NCBI GenBank assembly: GCA_018814305.1
Contig: JAHJAA010000082.1
Location: forward strand, 1 to 64,000
Direction of reading: 5' to 3'
Length of the DNA: 64,000 nucleotides
Source: Pseudomonadota bacterium
GTDB lineage: Bacteria > Desulfobacterota > Desulfobulbia > Desulfobulbales > JAGXFP01
Position 1 is the stretch's first letter; every line of letters begins with the position of its first letter. Below the pieces are notes generated by a model that worked only from the letters and a program-made list of their open reading frames with translations, was not told the origin of the DNA and searched no databases. Shown here piece by piece: positions 16,625 to 24,845 of this stretch. Both the position numbers and the translations under genes were made by a program.

Positions 16625-17272
16625 TTACAGTGAGAGGGCTTTCTCTATTGCTGCCACCACCACGTCACTGGAAGTGCCGGTCACGGTTTTAAGTAAGCCT
16701 TCCTTTTCATAAAAACCGGCCAGGGGCGCGGTCTTTTCATTATACGTATCGAGGCGATGGCCGATGGCCACCTCGGTCTCGTCGGCCCGTTGGACAATGT
16801 TGCTCCCGCACTTGTCACAGATGCCTTCAACCTTGGACGGCATGCTCTTGACGTTGTAGATGGCCTGGCATTTGGTGTTTTCACAGGTTCGACGGGTGCA
16901 GAGTCGGTCGAAGATCACATCCCGAGGCACATCGATATTGACCACCATGTCCAGGCTGATTCCGATTTTATTCATGAGGGTCTTTAAGGCCTCAGCCTGA
17001 GGGATGGTCCGGGGAAAACCGTCAAGGAGAAAACCGGTTTTACAGTCATCCATCTGGAGACGTTGCTCCATGATCCCCATGATCAGGGAGTCAGGAACCA
17101 GATCCCCTCGGTTCATGTAGCCTTCGGCCTCTTTGCCCAGTTCCGTTCCGGCCTGGACCGCACCGCGGAGAATATCACCGGTGGAGATCTGAACCGAACC
17201 ATCGATGGCGGTGAGTCGTTTGGCCACAGTGCCTTTGCCGGCGCCGGGAGCGCCCAATAAGATCAATTTCAT
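16625..17272 (-). CDS. adk: Adenylate kinase
   Basis: 215 aa from the second ATG of ATGATG at 17272, 5 bases after AGGAGG. P-loop GAPGAGKGT is at residues 7-15. The long-form LID domain carries four cysteines (RRTCENTKC ... CDKC), expected to bind a structural zinc as in Gram-positive-type enzymes. It interconverts ATP, AMP and ADP in the cytosol. Length and motifs are standard. A frame extended 33 codons upstream has no ribosome site and is rejected. Confidence 0.96.
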   Translation of the reverse strand: MKLILLGAPGAGKGTVAKRLTAIDGSVQISTGDILRGAVQAGTELGKEAEGYMNRGDLVPDSLIMGIMEQRLQMDDCKTGFLLDGFPRTIPQAEALKTLMNKIGISLDMVVNIDVPRDVIFDRLCTRRTCENTKCQAIYNVKSMPSKVEGICDKCGSNIVQRADETEVAIGHRLDTYNEKTAPLAGFYEKEGLLKTVTGTSSDVVVAAIEKALSL

Positions 17273-17589
17273 CATTACCTCCTGTATTTTATAAAATTTG
17301 AAGTCGTACTGGTTTTTTCCGGGAAACAAGTCTTTGGCCCGTACGGTAAAATCGTCCGGGTAGAAAGTCAAAGGGGGGTAAAATATACCCGTTTTTTTAA
17401 AATCTGAATAGCCCTTTCTCTTGCCTTTCCGACTAAATTTTGGGATTACTGAAGCTGTTGCTCCCTTCGTCGATCCGTTTTAAATTTACTGATCGATGAG
17501 AGTGAATAGTGATGGTCGCCTTTCGGGCTGAAGCCATAGCGCTGTATTTCTACGGAAATATTCAGGAACTATAAACCAGGGAGGTTGTG

Positions 17590-17688
17590 ATGAAAGTTTT
17601 TCGATTGCTTGTTGTTCTGGTGACCGCCATTTTTTTGGGTTGTTGCGGAGTCGTTTTGGATCGATTTTCCCAGCAAACTAGGCGATAA
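17590..17688 (+). CDS. Tiny membrane protein or lipoprotein (32 aa)
   Basis: GGAGGTTGTG sits right before the ATG, a near-perfect ribosome site. The product has a basic N-terminus, a hydrophobic stretch of about 14 residues, then GCC and a short basic tail. The LGC could act as a lipobox, giving an entericidin-like lipoprotein, though the -3 residue (Phe) is unusual. The gene overlaps the 3' end of the convergent DUF445 gene by 11 bases. Too short for standard gene callers; supported mainly by the ribosome site and the hydrophobic pattern. Confidence 0.4.
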   Translation: MKVFRLLVVLVTAIFLGCCGVVLDRFSQQTRR

Positions 17689-19258
17689 AGAGTAGGTTCA
17701 GCAGGCCGATCACGAATCCCAGCAGGGCTCCGAACAGGTTGATGTACTTGAACTGTTCCTCCATGATGGAGAGCAGTAATCGTTCAAGACTTAAAAGATC
17801 GAGGGAATCGACCTTGCGGGTTACGATTTCATGAATCTTCAGGGAGTTCAGCAGGTCTGGAACTTCACGGGCCAGCAGATCATTGACCTGTTCCAGAAGA
17901 AACCCATCAATCCCTTTTTTGACCTCGCGGGGCAGGAACAATTCAAGTCGACCGATGGGGGTGGTCAAAAGTTTTCCCTCAATCAGATCGGCCATCAGGG
18001 CGTTCAACACCCGGTTGAAATTTCGCGATCGGATTGTGGCCAGCAGGGAACTGCTTAATTTCTCTCCGGCCTTCTTGACCCCATTTTCTCCGGTGAGGAG
18101 GGTGAGAGCCGTTCTGACATCTTTATGTTGGCCTGCTTCAAGGGATTTTCTGAGCAGGGTGCAGACCGCTCGTCCGGTGATTGGATCACGGAGAAAGCTT
18201 AAGATTAATCCGGCCAGCCAGTGCCGACCCTGGTCAATAGTGGTCGGTTTGATATTTGACAGGAGATCGTGCCAGGGGGTATTGAGGACTTTTTCCGCCT
18301 TGTCCCGAAGCATGGTGGCAATTTTGACCTGGGTGTCGTGGTCAAACAGGACTTTGCCCAGGTCGTCACCCTTGGTGGCGAGATAGTTTTTGATTTTTTC
18401 GGCAATGACTTCAGGCTTGATAAAGTTGCCGATCAGGGCTGCCATGGGACCGAGGGAGGCGGCGAAATCATTGATCGCCTTAACCAGAACCTCGGCGATC
18501 TTTTCCTGGGTTGCCGGTTCCCGGAGCAGGGTGGCTAATTTGGCAATGAGGGCCGGGGTCTGTTCCGCGATCAGGTCAAGGATGCGGTTTTTGAATTCAT
18601 CCGGCAAGAGGTCTGCCGGGGTCCGACCTGAGTCAATGGCAGTATTCATCGCGTGGTCGAGAGATTCCTCGATCCAGGCTGCTACCTCCGGACTTTCCAT
18701 GAACCTGGCGGTGGCTGATTCCAGAAACTCAAAGAAATTTTCAATGAATTCATCGGGCAGAATCTCATTCAGATCCCGGTCCAGGAACGTACTGAATTTT
18801 TCTGCCACGGCTTGATCCAACTGGGCAAGGAAATGGTCTCCGGCCAGATAGGCGGTCAGGTGCTTATGGGATCTCCAGCGCAGGATCTTGACTCCGGCCT
18901 CGAAATAGGAGCGGAAACGCCGGGGAATCAGAGAACTGACCGGACCCAGATCACGCTGGAGCAAGGTATGGACCCTTGATGAGATCAGGTCTGAGAGTTC
19001 TTTTTGAAATTTATCCTCGGCCAGGGCATGGGAGAGATCAGAGCCGGTCAACAGATGGCGACCCACCATGTCGCCAATATTTATCGCCAGGTCATGGCGT
19101 TTGGATGGGATAACCCCTGGGGTCATGGGAAGCCGATACCCCATTACTCGCCATGGTTTCAGGGGACGAAACAACATCCGGATGGCGACGTAATTGGTCA
19201 GGTACCCGATGAAAGCGCCTAGGGCGGGCGGGGCGAGCCAGGTATATACTGGTGACAT
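17678..19258 (-). CDS. DUF445 family membrane protein
   Basis: A 526-aa protein with the DUF445 N-terminal signature: a first membrane segment containing GAFIGYLTNYVAIRMLFRP, followed by MTPGVIPSKR. A long helical, largely charged middle (about residues 60-490) is probably coiled, and a last hydrophobic segment ends the protein. The biochemical function of the family is unknown; members are inner-membrane proteins with large soluble middles. It lies 21 bases downstream of the prephenate dehydratase/dehydrogenase fusion and may be cotranscribed. Confidence 0.88.
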   Translation of the reverse strand: MSPVYTWLAPPALGAFIGYLTNYVAIRMLFRPLKPWRVMGYRLPMTPGVIPSKRHDLAINIGDMVGRHLLTGSDLSHALAEDKFQKELSDLISSRVHTLLQRDLGPVSSLIPRRFRSYFEAGVKILRWRSHKHLTAYLAGDHFLAQLDQAVAEKFSTFLDRDLNEILPDEFIENFFEFLESATARFMESPEVAAWIEESLDHAMNTAIDSGRTPADLLPDEFKNRILDLIAEQTPALIAKLATLLREPATQEKIAEVLVKAINDFAASLGPMAALIGNFIKPEVIAEKIKNYLATKGDDLGKVLFDHDTQVKIATMLRDKAEKVLNTPWHDLLSNIKPTTIDQGRHWLAGLILSFLRDPITGRAVCTLLRKSLEAGQHKDVRTALTLLTGENGVKKAGEKLSSSLLATIRSRNFNRVLNALMADLIEGKLLTTPIGRLELFLPREVKKGIDGFLLEQVNDLLAREVPDLLNSLKIHEIVTRKVDSLDLLSLERLLLSIMEEQFKYINLFGALLGFVIGLLNLLFIA

Positions 19259-19279
19259 GGTCTTTTGTGCCGTTAAGAA

Positions 19280-20959
19280 TTAAGAAAGAATTATTTTGCC
19301 CAGGGTTTCGTCAACCGCCAGAGCCTGTTGCATTCGATTCTTGAGAAACTCCTCGGTCAGGTATTGGCGGCTTTCTTCCAGAATGCTGACCAACGGGTCA
19401 ATCTCCTTTCGGTCGGCGAGATCCATGATGGAGGAAAGGTTTCTGATGAAATCGCGGACAATTTTCCGACCAGCGCCTTCCGTGGAGAGGATTTCGCCGT
19501 ATGTCCTCGGGTTCTGGGCATGGACCCGGCTCATGGCCAGAATGCCGTAAAGTGAGGTGAGGGTCGAATGACTGCCGATATCCTCCGGTTTGATTCCATT
19601 GTCTTTTAAGGCCATGGCCATGGCGGTGGAGATGGCCGTAGGTAATTTTTGACTGACCCCCATCAGCAGGTCGTGGGCCACCGGGGTGTCACGGCTGATG
19701 ATGGCGCCGTGTTTGTAGAGAAAGGATTCAAACTCCGAGCATAGGACACCGCTGCTTCGGGTCTTGACCACGGAGACATTTTTGTCCTTCATGGTGGCAG
19801 CCTGGGGTCCCCAGAGGTTATGGACCAGCATGGTCTCGACTCCGGGAGCACAGGTCTCAAGGGCTGCGGCCAGGGTGTTTTCGGCCTCACCGGCCATGAT
19901 GATCAGGGCCTGCTTGTCACTGAGCAACGGGCCGTACCGTCTAATGGTTTCGGCGGTGACGCTGATTGGTACGCAGACGATGATCAGATCGGTTCCGGGA
20001 ATCATCTCCTCGGGTTTGGTTTCACTGTTTCGGCCGGTGAGGGTGACCTGGTAGCCTTCACCCTGTAATCGATTGGCGAACCACTGGCTCATGGCTCCGG
20101 TGCCAATGAATCCCACCGTGCGGATCAGCTTCGTGCGTAAATCGATCCGGGGAAAACTGCCCAGGAGCCGGAAGGCCCCCGGTTCCTGGATGATGGTATT
20201 TTCAATCCGCTGGATGGCCTGTTGCATGGATGGATCATCGATATGTCCTTCGGCCTCAACATAGAACATCAATTTCTGGGTCTTCAGGTCATTTTCGGTG
20301 CGCAAATCCTGGAGACTGATGCCCCGGCGGGTAAATTCACCGAGGATATCGTAAAGCAAGCCGACGCGGTCCTTGAGAGGGAAGGTCATCAAGGCGGTGG
20401 CGTCATAGCCGCTGGCCGCCAGGGGAGAACGTCCAAGGACTGCGTATCGGGTACGGTTGTAAGGGGCGACCTCACGTTCTCTTACGGTGAGGCCGAGGCC
20501 GGTTAGTCTTGTTTCCCGGGCGATAACTCCCCGGGTGAGGATGTTTTGTTCCTTGAGGGAGGCCACTTCCTGATCCAGTTTCTGAATGGCCATCAGGGTG
20601 GCATCGGGGAAATTCTCCGCCAGGTACTCTGAGCATTGTTTGAGATGCTGGGCATCACCCATGATCAACTCAAGCCTGGATGAAGTGTCCACGGCTCCAA
20701 GAGAGAGATGGACCGGCATCATCAGGTTATCGATCCAGACTCCCGGATCGAGCATGGCCATGGCGCGGAAGAATTCTTTGCTTTCCCCCTCCCGGGTATT
20801 ATAGGCGGGAATTACGGCCAGATCGGCCCGGCCTTGAACAAAGGCGTTGATCACCCCGTTTAGATTGGAAAATATTTTCAGCTCGGCGTTCGGTTTATAG
20901 CGGTGGGCCGCTTCCCAGTTGAGGGAACCTTCCGGTCCCAGGGTGGCGATGATGGTCAT
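19280..20959 (-). CDS. Fused prephenate dehydratase-like / ACT / prephenate dehydrogenase
   Basis: 559 aa. Residues 1-185 match prephenate dehydratase (start LGPEGS; NRTRY at 168-172 equals the catalytic TRF motif). About 190-265 form an ACT regulatory domain. From about 280 a dinucleotide-binding GFIGTGAM begins a TyrA-type prephenate dehydrogenase with HNLWGP in place of HPMFGP. Both end steps of phenylalanine and tyrosine synthesis would thus sit in one chain with a single ACT domain between. The usual PIENS motif of the dehydratase part is changed (PAYNT near 51-55), so dehydratase activity may be lost or altered, leaving a sensor-like domain. AAGGA stands 9 bases before the ATG. Confidence 0.85.
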   Translation of the reverse strand: MTIIATLGPEGSLNWEAAHRYKPNAELKIFSNLNGVINAFVQGRADLAVIPAYNTREGESKEFFRAMAMLDPGVWIDNLMMPVHLSLGAVDTSSRLELIMGDAQHLKQCSEYLAENFPDATLMAIQKLDQEVASLKEQNILTRGVIARETRLTGLGLTVREREVAPYNRTRYAVLGRSPLAASGYDATALMTFPLKDRVGLLYDILGEFTRRGISLQDLRTENDLKTQKLMFYVEAEGHIDDPSMQQAIQRIENTIIQEPGAFRLLGSFPRIDLRTKLIRTVGFIGTGAMSQWFANRLQGEGYQVTLTGRNSETKPEEMIPGTDLIIVCVPISVTAETIRRYGPLLSDKQALIIMAGEAENTLAAALETCAPGVETMLVHNLWGPQAATMKDKNVSVVKTRSSGVLCSEFESFLYKHGAIISRDTPVAHDLLMGVSQKLPTAISTAMAMALKDNGIKPEDIGSHSTLTSLYGILAMSRVHAQNPRTYGEILSTEGAGRKIVRDFIRNLSSIMDLADRKEIDPLVSILEESRQYLTEEFLKNRMQQALAVDETLGKIILS

Positions 20960-21482
20960 TTGGTGTGTTCCTTAATGGTGATCAGTGAGGGTTGTTCGAC
21001 TGTTATGAATGCACGTCGAAACACCCGTATTTATGTAGTGATTTCAGATCGCCACGTCAACCGGTTTGTGGAAAAAGTTCAGGATCGGCTCGTGAAAATG
21101 TTGCGAACTCTGGGCTTCTGGCCACTGTTTGAGATCTAATCGGAGAGTACGATCCATCGATTTCAAGGGATAAATCGCTTTGATTGAGTTCAGGGATGGG
21201 TTGAGCTGGTTATGAAATCGTCTTTTTTTCCCAAATTTAACCATGTGTATAAGATGCTGATTTATTTAATATAAAGAGTATCTCTGATGACAGGTCATAC
21301 CTTTAATGCTCATATGCTATAAAGAAAAGAAGGAAAGATGGGTTGCTTGGGAATTGTAGTTGTAAGTATAGCGGGATGAAACGGTACGTAAGATAATAGT
21401 GGAAAAATCTGTCTCGTGAAATATAATCGAGATTGAATCCTATATATGGTCCAATCTCTAATATACGTTTCGGTAGGGTGCG
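20960..21482. other. Intergenic region between divergent genes
   Basis: About 520 AT-rich bases holding the upstream regions of the aromatic amino acid fusion gene (minus) and the HD-GYP gene (plus). Short open frames here look random. I see no leader peptide with Phe or Tyr runs, no known riboswitch and no clear terminator. Confidence 0.35.
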
Positions 21483-22418
21483 ATGGAAAACTTTCTCCTA
21501 AAGTACGATGTTCACTCGATTCGCGGTGAATTGCTCCTGCCCTCAGGGGCGCAGGTTGATGAATCCCTTATTGCAGAATTTGTTCGAAACCGCAATGACA
21601 AGGTCTCTAAAGAATATTATTTTGCCGAGCTGGGTAGTCCGCTGGCTGACTTGACAAGGTTTCTGGCCAAACCGCCATATAACGCCATCTTCTCCGATCC
21701 GGCTGAAACCGAGGAAATTCTCGCCATAATGGGCCAGGTCCGGTTGCTTGAGCCCGTAATTGATTCCCTCGACTATTTTAGGGAGAAGGATTTTCATACC
21801 TATCGCCATAGCCTCATGGTTTTCGCCCTTTCCACCCTGCTGGCCCGGCATCTCTATCCCAATGATCGGACCGCGCTTCTGGGTTCTCTGGCCGGACCTT
21901 CCCATGATCTTGGTAAGTCGTGTGTCCACGTGGAAATTTTACAGAAAAAGACCCCGTTGACCCGCCCTGAACTGGCCATGCTGAAACATCACGTGTTCGC
22001 CGGGTATATTCAACTCTCTTTTTATACCGGAGATCCTCGTCATCTCACCGCTCAGGTTGCCCGTGACCACCATGAACGTCGCGACTGTTCCGGGTACCCT
22101 CGGGGGACCGGGAACTTTACTGAACTGGTGGAAATCGCCATCTTAAGCGACATTTATGATGCCCTGATCTCGCCCAGGCCTTATCGGCCGGTTTCCTATG
22201 ATAACAGGAGTGCCTTGGAGGAGTTAACCAAGATGGCCGAGAAAGGACAGGTCGGATGGCTGGCCTTGAAGGCCTTGGTTGCTTTTAATCGACGGAACCG
22301 GCCTGACTATCAGGAATGCGAAGTGTCCCTTGAGCGGCGGGGGATGCCGCCGGCAAATAATGTCTATGGCCTGATTGCTGAGGAGAACGACGGAGACTCT
22401 GGTGGAACAGGAAGTTGA
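21483..22418 (+). CDS. HD-GYP domain protein (putative c-di-GMP phosphodiesterase)
   Basis: A 311-aa cytosolic protein. The N-terminal 90 residues are unassigned; the C-terminal 200 form an HD-GYP domain with HDLGK, a KHH...GY segment, ARDHHERRDCSGYP and SDIYDAL...RPY. HD-GYP enzymes hydrolyse cyclic di-GMP. The canonical HHExxDGxGYP is here HHERRDCSGYP, with Cys in place of the first Gly. The metal-ligand residues look intact, so activity is plausible. With the GGDEF and PilZ proteins elsewhere in the window it is part of a c-di-GMP network. Confidence 0.85.
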   Translation: MENFLLKYDVHSIRGELLLPSGAQVDESLIAEFVRNRNDKVSKEYYFAELGSPLADLTRFLAKPPYNAIFSDPAETEEILAIMGQVRLLEPVIDSLDYFREKDFHTYRHSLMVFALSTLLARHLYPNDRTALLGSLAGPSHDLGKSCVHVEILQKKTPLTRPELAMLKHHVFAGYIQLSFYTGDPRHLTAQVARDHHERRDCSGYPRGTGNFTELVEIAILSDIYDALISPRPYRPVSYDNRSALEELTKMAEKGQVGWLALKALVAFNRRNRPDYQECEVSLERRGMPPANNVYGLIAEENDGDSGGTGS

Positions 22419-22469
22419 GGAGTTCCTTTTTGAGGCGTATTGGACAGATCCAGAATTTTCAGGGGATAC

Positions 22470-23207
22470 TCAGGATTCCACCAGGTGATCCGGGAAGGTG
22501 GTTGATGCCTCGGGCAACCAGGCCGCCAGCTCTCCCAAGGCAGTAGAGGTGGTTAGATATGGCTCCCGGTTTGCCATTGTCCGTTGTTGGATTTCTGTGA
22601 GTAATTTTTGAAGCGACCATGATCCGACTCGGTTTCCAGAAACGTTTGGATAATCAGAGACATACCCCCACATATGCTGCAGGGCATTTTGTAACCCCCC
22701 GGCGGTCGGTTGCTGCCGTATGGTTCCGGAGAGAAGATTTGCTAGATCGGAAAAGTCCTGGTGGGGCTTCATGAGAGATACCTTTCGGCCCAGGTTTTTA
22801 TAAAGAGGTACGTCCCGAGCCAGCACCGAATACTTGTGTTGGCTCCAGAGTTGTTGAGCGTCTTTCGGGAAGGGGATTCTCCCCGGTTCCCGTTCTCGGT
22901 GTTTTTCGGCAAGGATGGCAAATTGCCGACCCGGTTCATCGATAAATGAATCCGGCCAGATCCCGGGGCGTGATTGCAATAGTACTGGGGTCCGGTCGGT
23001 GTATCCCCGCAGCGCCATTTCTGCGGCCAGCAACCGGTGGCGTTGTTGTAGTGCCCAGCCGTAACCAAGCCACCGGAGGGTCTCGGGGTGACGGGAGTAC
23101 CCCTTTTTGCCATTGACCAAGATGGAGACGATGCCATGGAGTTCCCGATGCTCTCCCAGGAGGCTCTGCCGGTTGAGGTATCCCGGATTGATGTCCCAGA
23201 TCCTCAT
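22470..23207 (-). CDS. Pyrimidine dimer DNA glycosylase-like domain fused to DUF1722
   Basis: 245 aa. Residues 1-130 match the pyrimidine-dimer excision family (start [33 protein letters not shown]), the bacterial relatives of T4 endonuclease V. Residues about 130-240 match DUF1722 (YbgA-type): [33 protein letters not shown]. The first part is expected to cut at UV photodimers; the role of DUF1722 is not established, though it often accompanies photolyase-type repair genes. The start overlaps the msrAB stop by 4 bases, so it is coupled to an oxidative-repair operon. Confidence 0.82.
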   Translation of the reverse strand: MRIWDINPGYLNRQSLLGEHRELHGIVSILVNGKKGYSRHPETLRWLGYGWALQQRHRLLAAEMALRGYTDRTPVLLQSRPGIWPDSFIDEPGRQFAILAEKHREREPGRIPFPKDAQQLWSQHKYSVLARDVPLYKNLGRKVSLMKPHQDFSDLANLLSGTIRQQPTAGGLQNALQHMWGYVSDYPNVSGNRVGSWSLQKLLTEIQQRTMANREPYLTTSTALGELAAWLPEASTTFPDHLVES

Positions 23208-24313
23208 TTTTGCGAGGAAGATTCCGGGGATTTTGTATCGGTAAAAAGTGGCAGGAACTGACCATACCCCTCAGTCTCCAGATCGCTTACCGGGATAAAC
23301 CTTAAGGCCGCGGAGTTCATGCAGTAGCGCTTGCTGGTGGGAGGCGGGCCATCATCAAAGACATGGCCAAGATGGCTGTCCCCCTGTTTGCTTCGAATTT
23401 CTGTCCGTACCGACAGGAACAGGATACGGTCTTTTTTAGTGATGATATTTTCCGGGGCCAGCGGTTTGGTAAAGCTCGGCCAACCGGTGCCGGACTTGTA
23501 TTTATCCAGAGAGCTGAACAATGGCTCGCCTGAGACGAGGTCCACATAGATCCCGGGTTTATTGTTATCCCAGTACTCATTGTTAAAGGCCGGCTCTGTT
23601 CCTTCTTCCTGGGTTACCTTGTACTGCAAGGTGGTCAGCCTTTGTTTGAGTTCCTTTTTGCTCCAGGGTTTACGTTCCTTCCCCCAGATTTTATCAAGGT
23701 ACTTGTCGCGGCCGGAACCGTTCCGGTAATATTTGTATCTCAGTGGGTTTTTCTTGTAGTAGTCCTGATGGTATTCTTCTGCCGAATAGAAGGGCTGGGC
23801 CGCTAAAATCGGGGTTATGATGGGTTCCGGGAACACGTGGCGGGCCTCAAGCGCCGCCTTTGATCGTTCCGCCTGTTGTTGTTGGGCCTCGTTGGCGAAG
23901 AATATTGCCGAGATATACGGATGACCCCGGTCCACGAACTGTCCTCCCGCATCGGTGGGGTTAATCTGCATCCAGAAGATTTCAAGAAGTTTTTCGTAGG
24001 AAACCCGGGTCGGATCATAGGTGATTTTGACAACTTCGATATGACCACCTTCACCATAATTACGGTACGTAGGGTTGGTGGTCTGGCCGGCAGAATAGCC
24101 AGAAATCACCGAGCGGACCCCAGGCAACTCCTCAAAGGGCTTTTCCATACACCAGAAACAGCCACCGGCAAAGATTGCTGTTTCGAACTCAGGGGCCGCC
24201 TCGGTTTTCATTCCGGGCTCATCGCCGGCAACGGTGGGCGCGGTCGGGAGAATGGCGAATCCTGATACAATAATGAGCAGAAACACTAGGTTCCTGACGG
24301 TGATTTTTGTCAT
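23204..24313 (-). CDS. msrAB: Secreted peptide methionine sulfoxide reductase MsrA-MsrB fusion
   Basis: 369 aa: signal peptide (about 1-30), MsrA domain with catalytic GCFWCME (Cys52), then an MsrB domain with SGTGWPSF and the catalytic cysteine in RYCMNSAAL (about residue 335). The two halves reduce the S and R forms of methionine sulfoxide in proteins, here in the periplasm. Order A then B is the common one. GGAGG precedes the ATG. The gene is 27 bases after a putative MsrA-like selenoprotein gene and overlaps the pyrimidine-dimer glycosylase gene, making a three-gene repair operon. Confidence 0.95.
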   Translation of the reverse strand: MTKITVRNLVFLLIIVSGFAILPTAPTVAGDEPGMKTEAAPEFETAIFAGGCFWCMEKPFEELPGVRSVISGYSAGQTTNPTYRNYGEGGHIEVVKITYDPTRVSYEKLLEIFWMQINPTDAGGQFVDRGHPYISAIFFANEAQQQQAERSKAALEARHVFPEPIITPILAAQPFYSAEEYHQDYYKKNPLRYKYYRNGSGRDKYLDKIWGKERKPWSKKELKQRLTTLQYKVTQEEGTEPAFNNEYWDNNKPGIYVDLVSGEPLFSSLDKYKSGTGWPSFTKPLAPENIITKKDRILFLSVRTEIRSKQGDSHLGHVFDDGPPPTSKRYCMNSAALRFIPVSDLETEGYGQFLPLFTDTKSPESSSQK

Positions 24314-24340
24314 AAGCGGACCTCCGTATCGTGTCGTTTT

Positions 24341-24682
24341 TTAAAGTCTGTTGGCACCTTCCGTTCCAGATCGTAGCGGCGGGGGTGTTCCCAGGGTTTT
24401 GATATAGGTTCCTTCCTGCTGCAGTCGGCCAATTATCTGTTCCACCGTTATTCGCTGGGGATCAAACACGACCCGGTTAACCTCATGCATTCTTTGCCAG
24501 CCGCTTTTAACCGTCAGCACGCCAGGCCGCCCGTCCAGGGCGGCTTTGCCGACATCGTATCAGCGGACGGCAAAGGTCGCCTGGCTGGTGTCTGCCGATT
24601 GACCGGCATGGATCGTTTCGAATTGCTGAAAAAGAATCAGATTCAAAAGTATACCGCAGAAGATCAATACTTTTAGGATCAT
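24341..24682 (-). CDS. Putative selenoprotein: short MsrA-like protein with in-frame UGA (Sec41)
   Basis: ATG at 24682, with GAGGTG 5 bases upstream, opens a 113-codon frame with one internal TGA (24562-24560) and a TAA at 24343-24341. The product has a hydrophobic signal or anchor (1-18), then FAVRUYDVGKAALDGRPGV. This aligns without gaps to [19 protein letters not shown] of the adjacent MsrA, with U exactly at the catalytic Cys. The rest (HEVNRVVFDPQRITVEQII) matches the MsrA segment [20 protein letters not shown]. The frame stays protein-like after the TGA, no start codon would serve the second half alone, and a bacterial SECIS hairpin follows. The FWxxE substrate residues of MsrA are missing, so it may be a redox partner or a distant MsrA relative. 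Confidence 0.82.
24526..24544 (-). promoter_or_regulatory. Bacterial SECIS element (candidate)
   Basis: On the minus strand GCCGCCC-TGGAC-GGGCGGC forms a perfect 7-bp stem with a 5-base loop. The loop begins 22 bases after the UGA, and G is its second base. Known rules for bacterial SECIS elements ask for a loop 16-37 bases after UGA, a 4-16 bp stem and a G in the first two loop bases; all are met. It should bind SelB to insert selenocysteine. Confidence 0.8.
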
Positions 24683-24845
24683 TTTTTCACCTCGCATGGT
24701 GGTTTTGGCGATAATCAAGATCGGATCATTCTTTCATGGGGGCGGAAATTTCGGTTACCTTTTGATCATAGGGTAAGCAGTGGAGGTAAAGGCAGGATAA
24801 CGGCAAGGTAAAGATTTGATGAAGAAAGGGAGAAAGGAGTAGCGA
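24683..24845 (-). other. Gap between histidine kinase and selenoprotein gene
   Basis: 163 bases without a gene. Same direction as both neighbours, so the two-component pair and the Msr operon might be cotranscribed or the Msr operon might have its own promoter here. No convincing -35/-10 pair or terminator was seen. Confidence 0.3.

Noticed and set aside
24341-24682. Reading the gene as a pseudogene broken by a nonsense mutation
   Set aside because: The UGA aligns exactly with a catalytic Cys, the frame after it is intact to a TAA, and a SECIS-type hairpin is at the right distance. Chance agreement of all three is unlikely.
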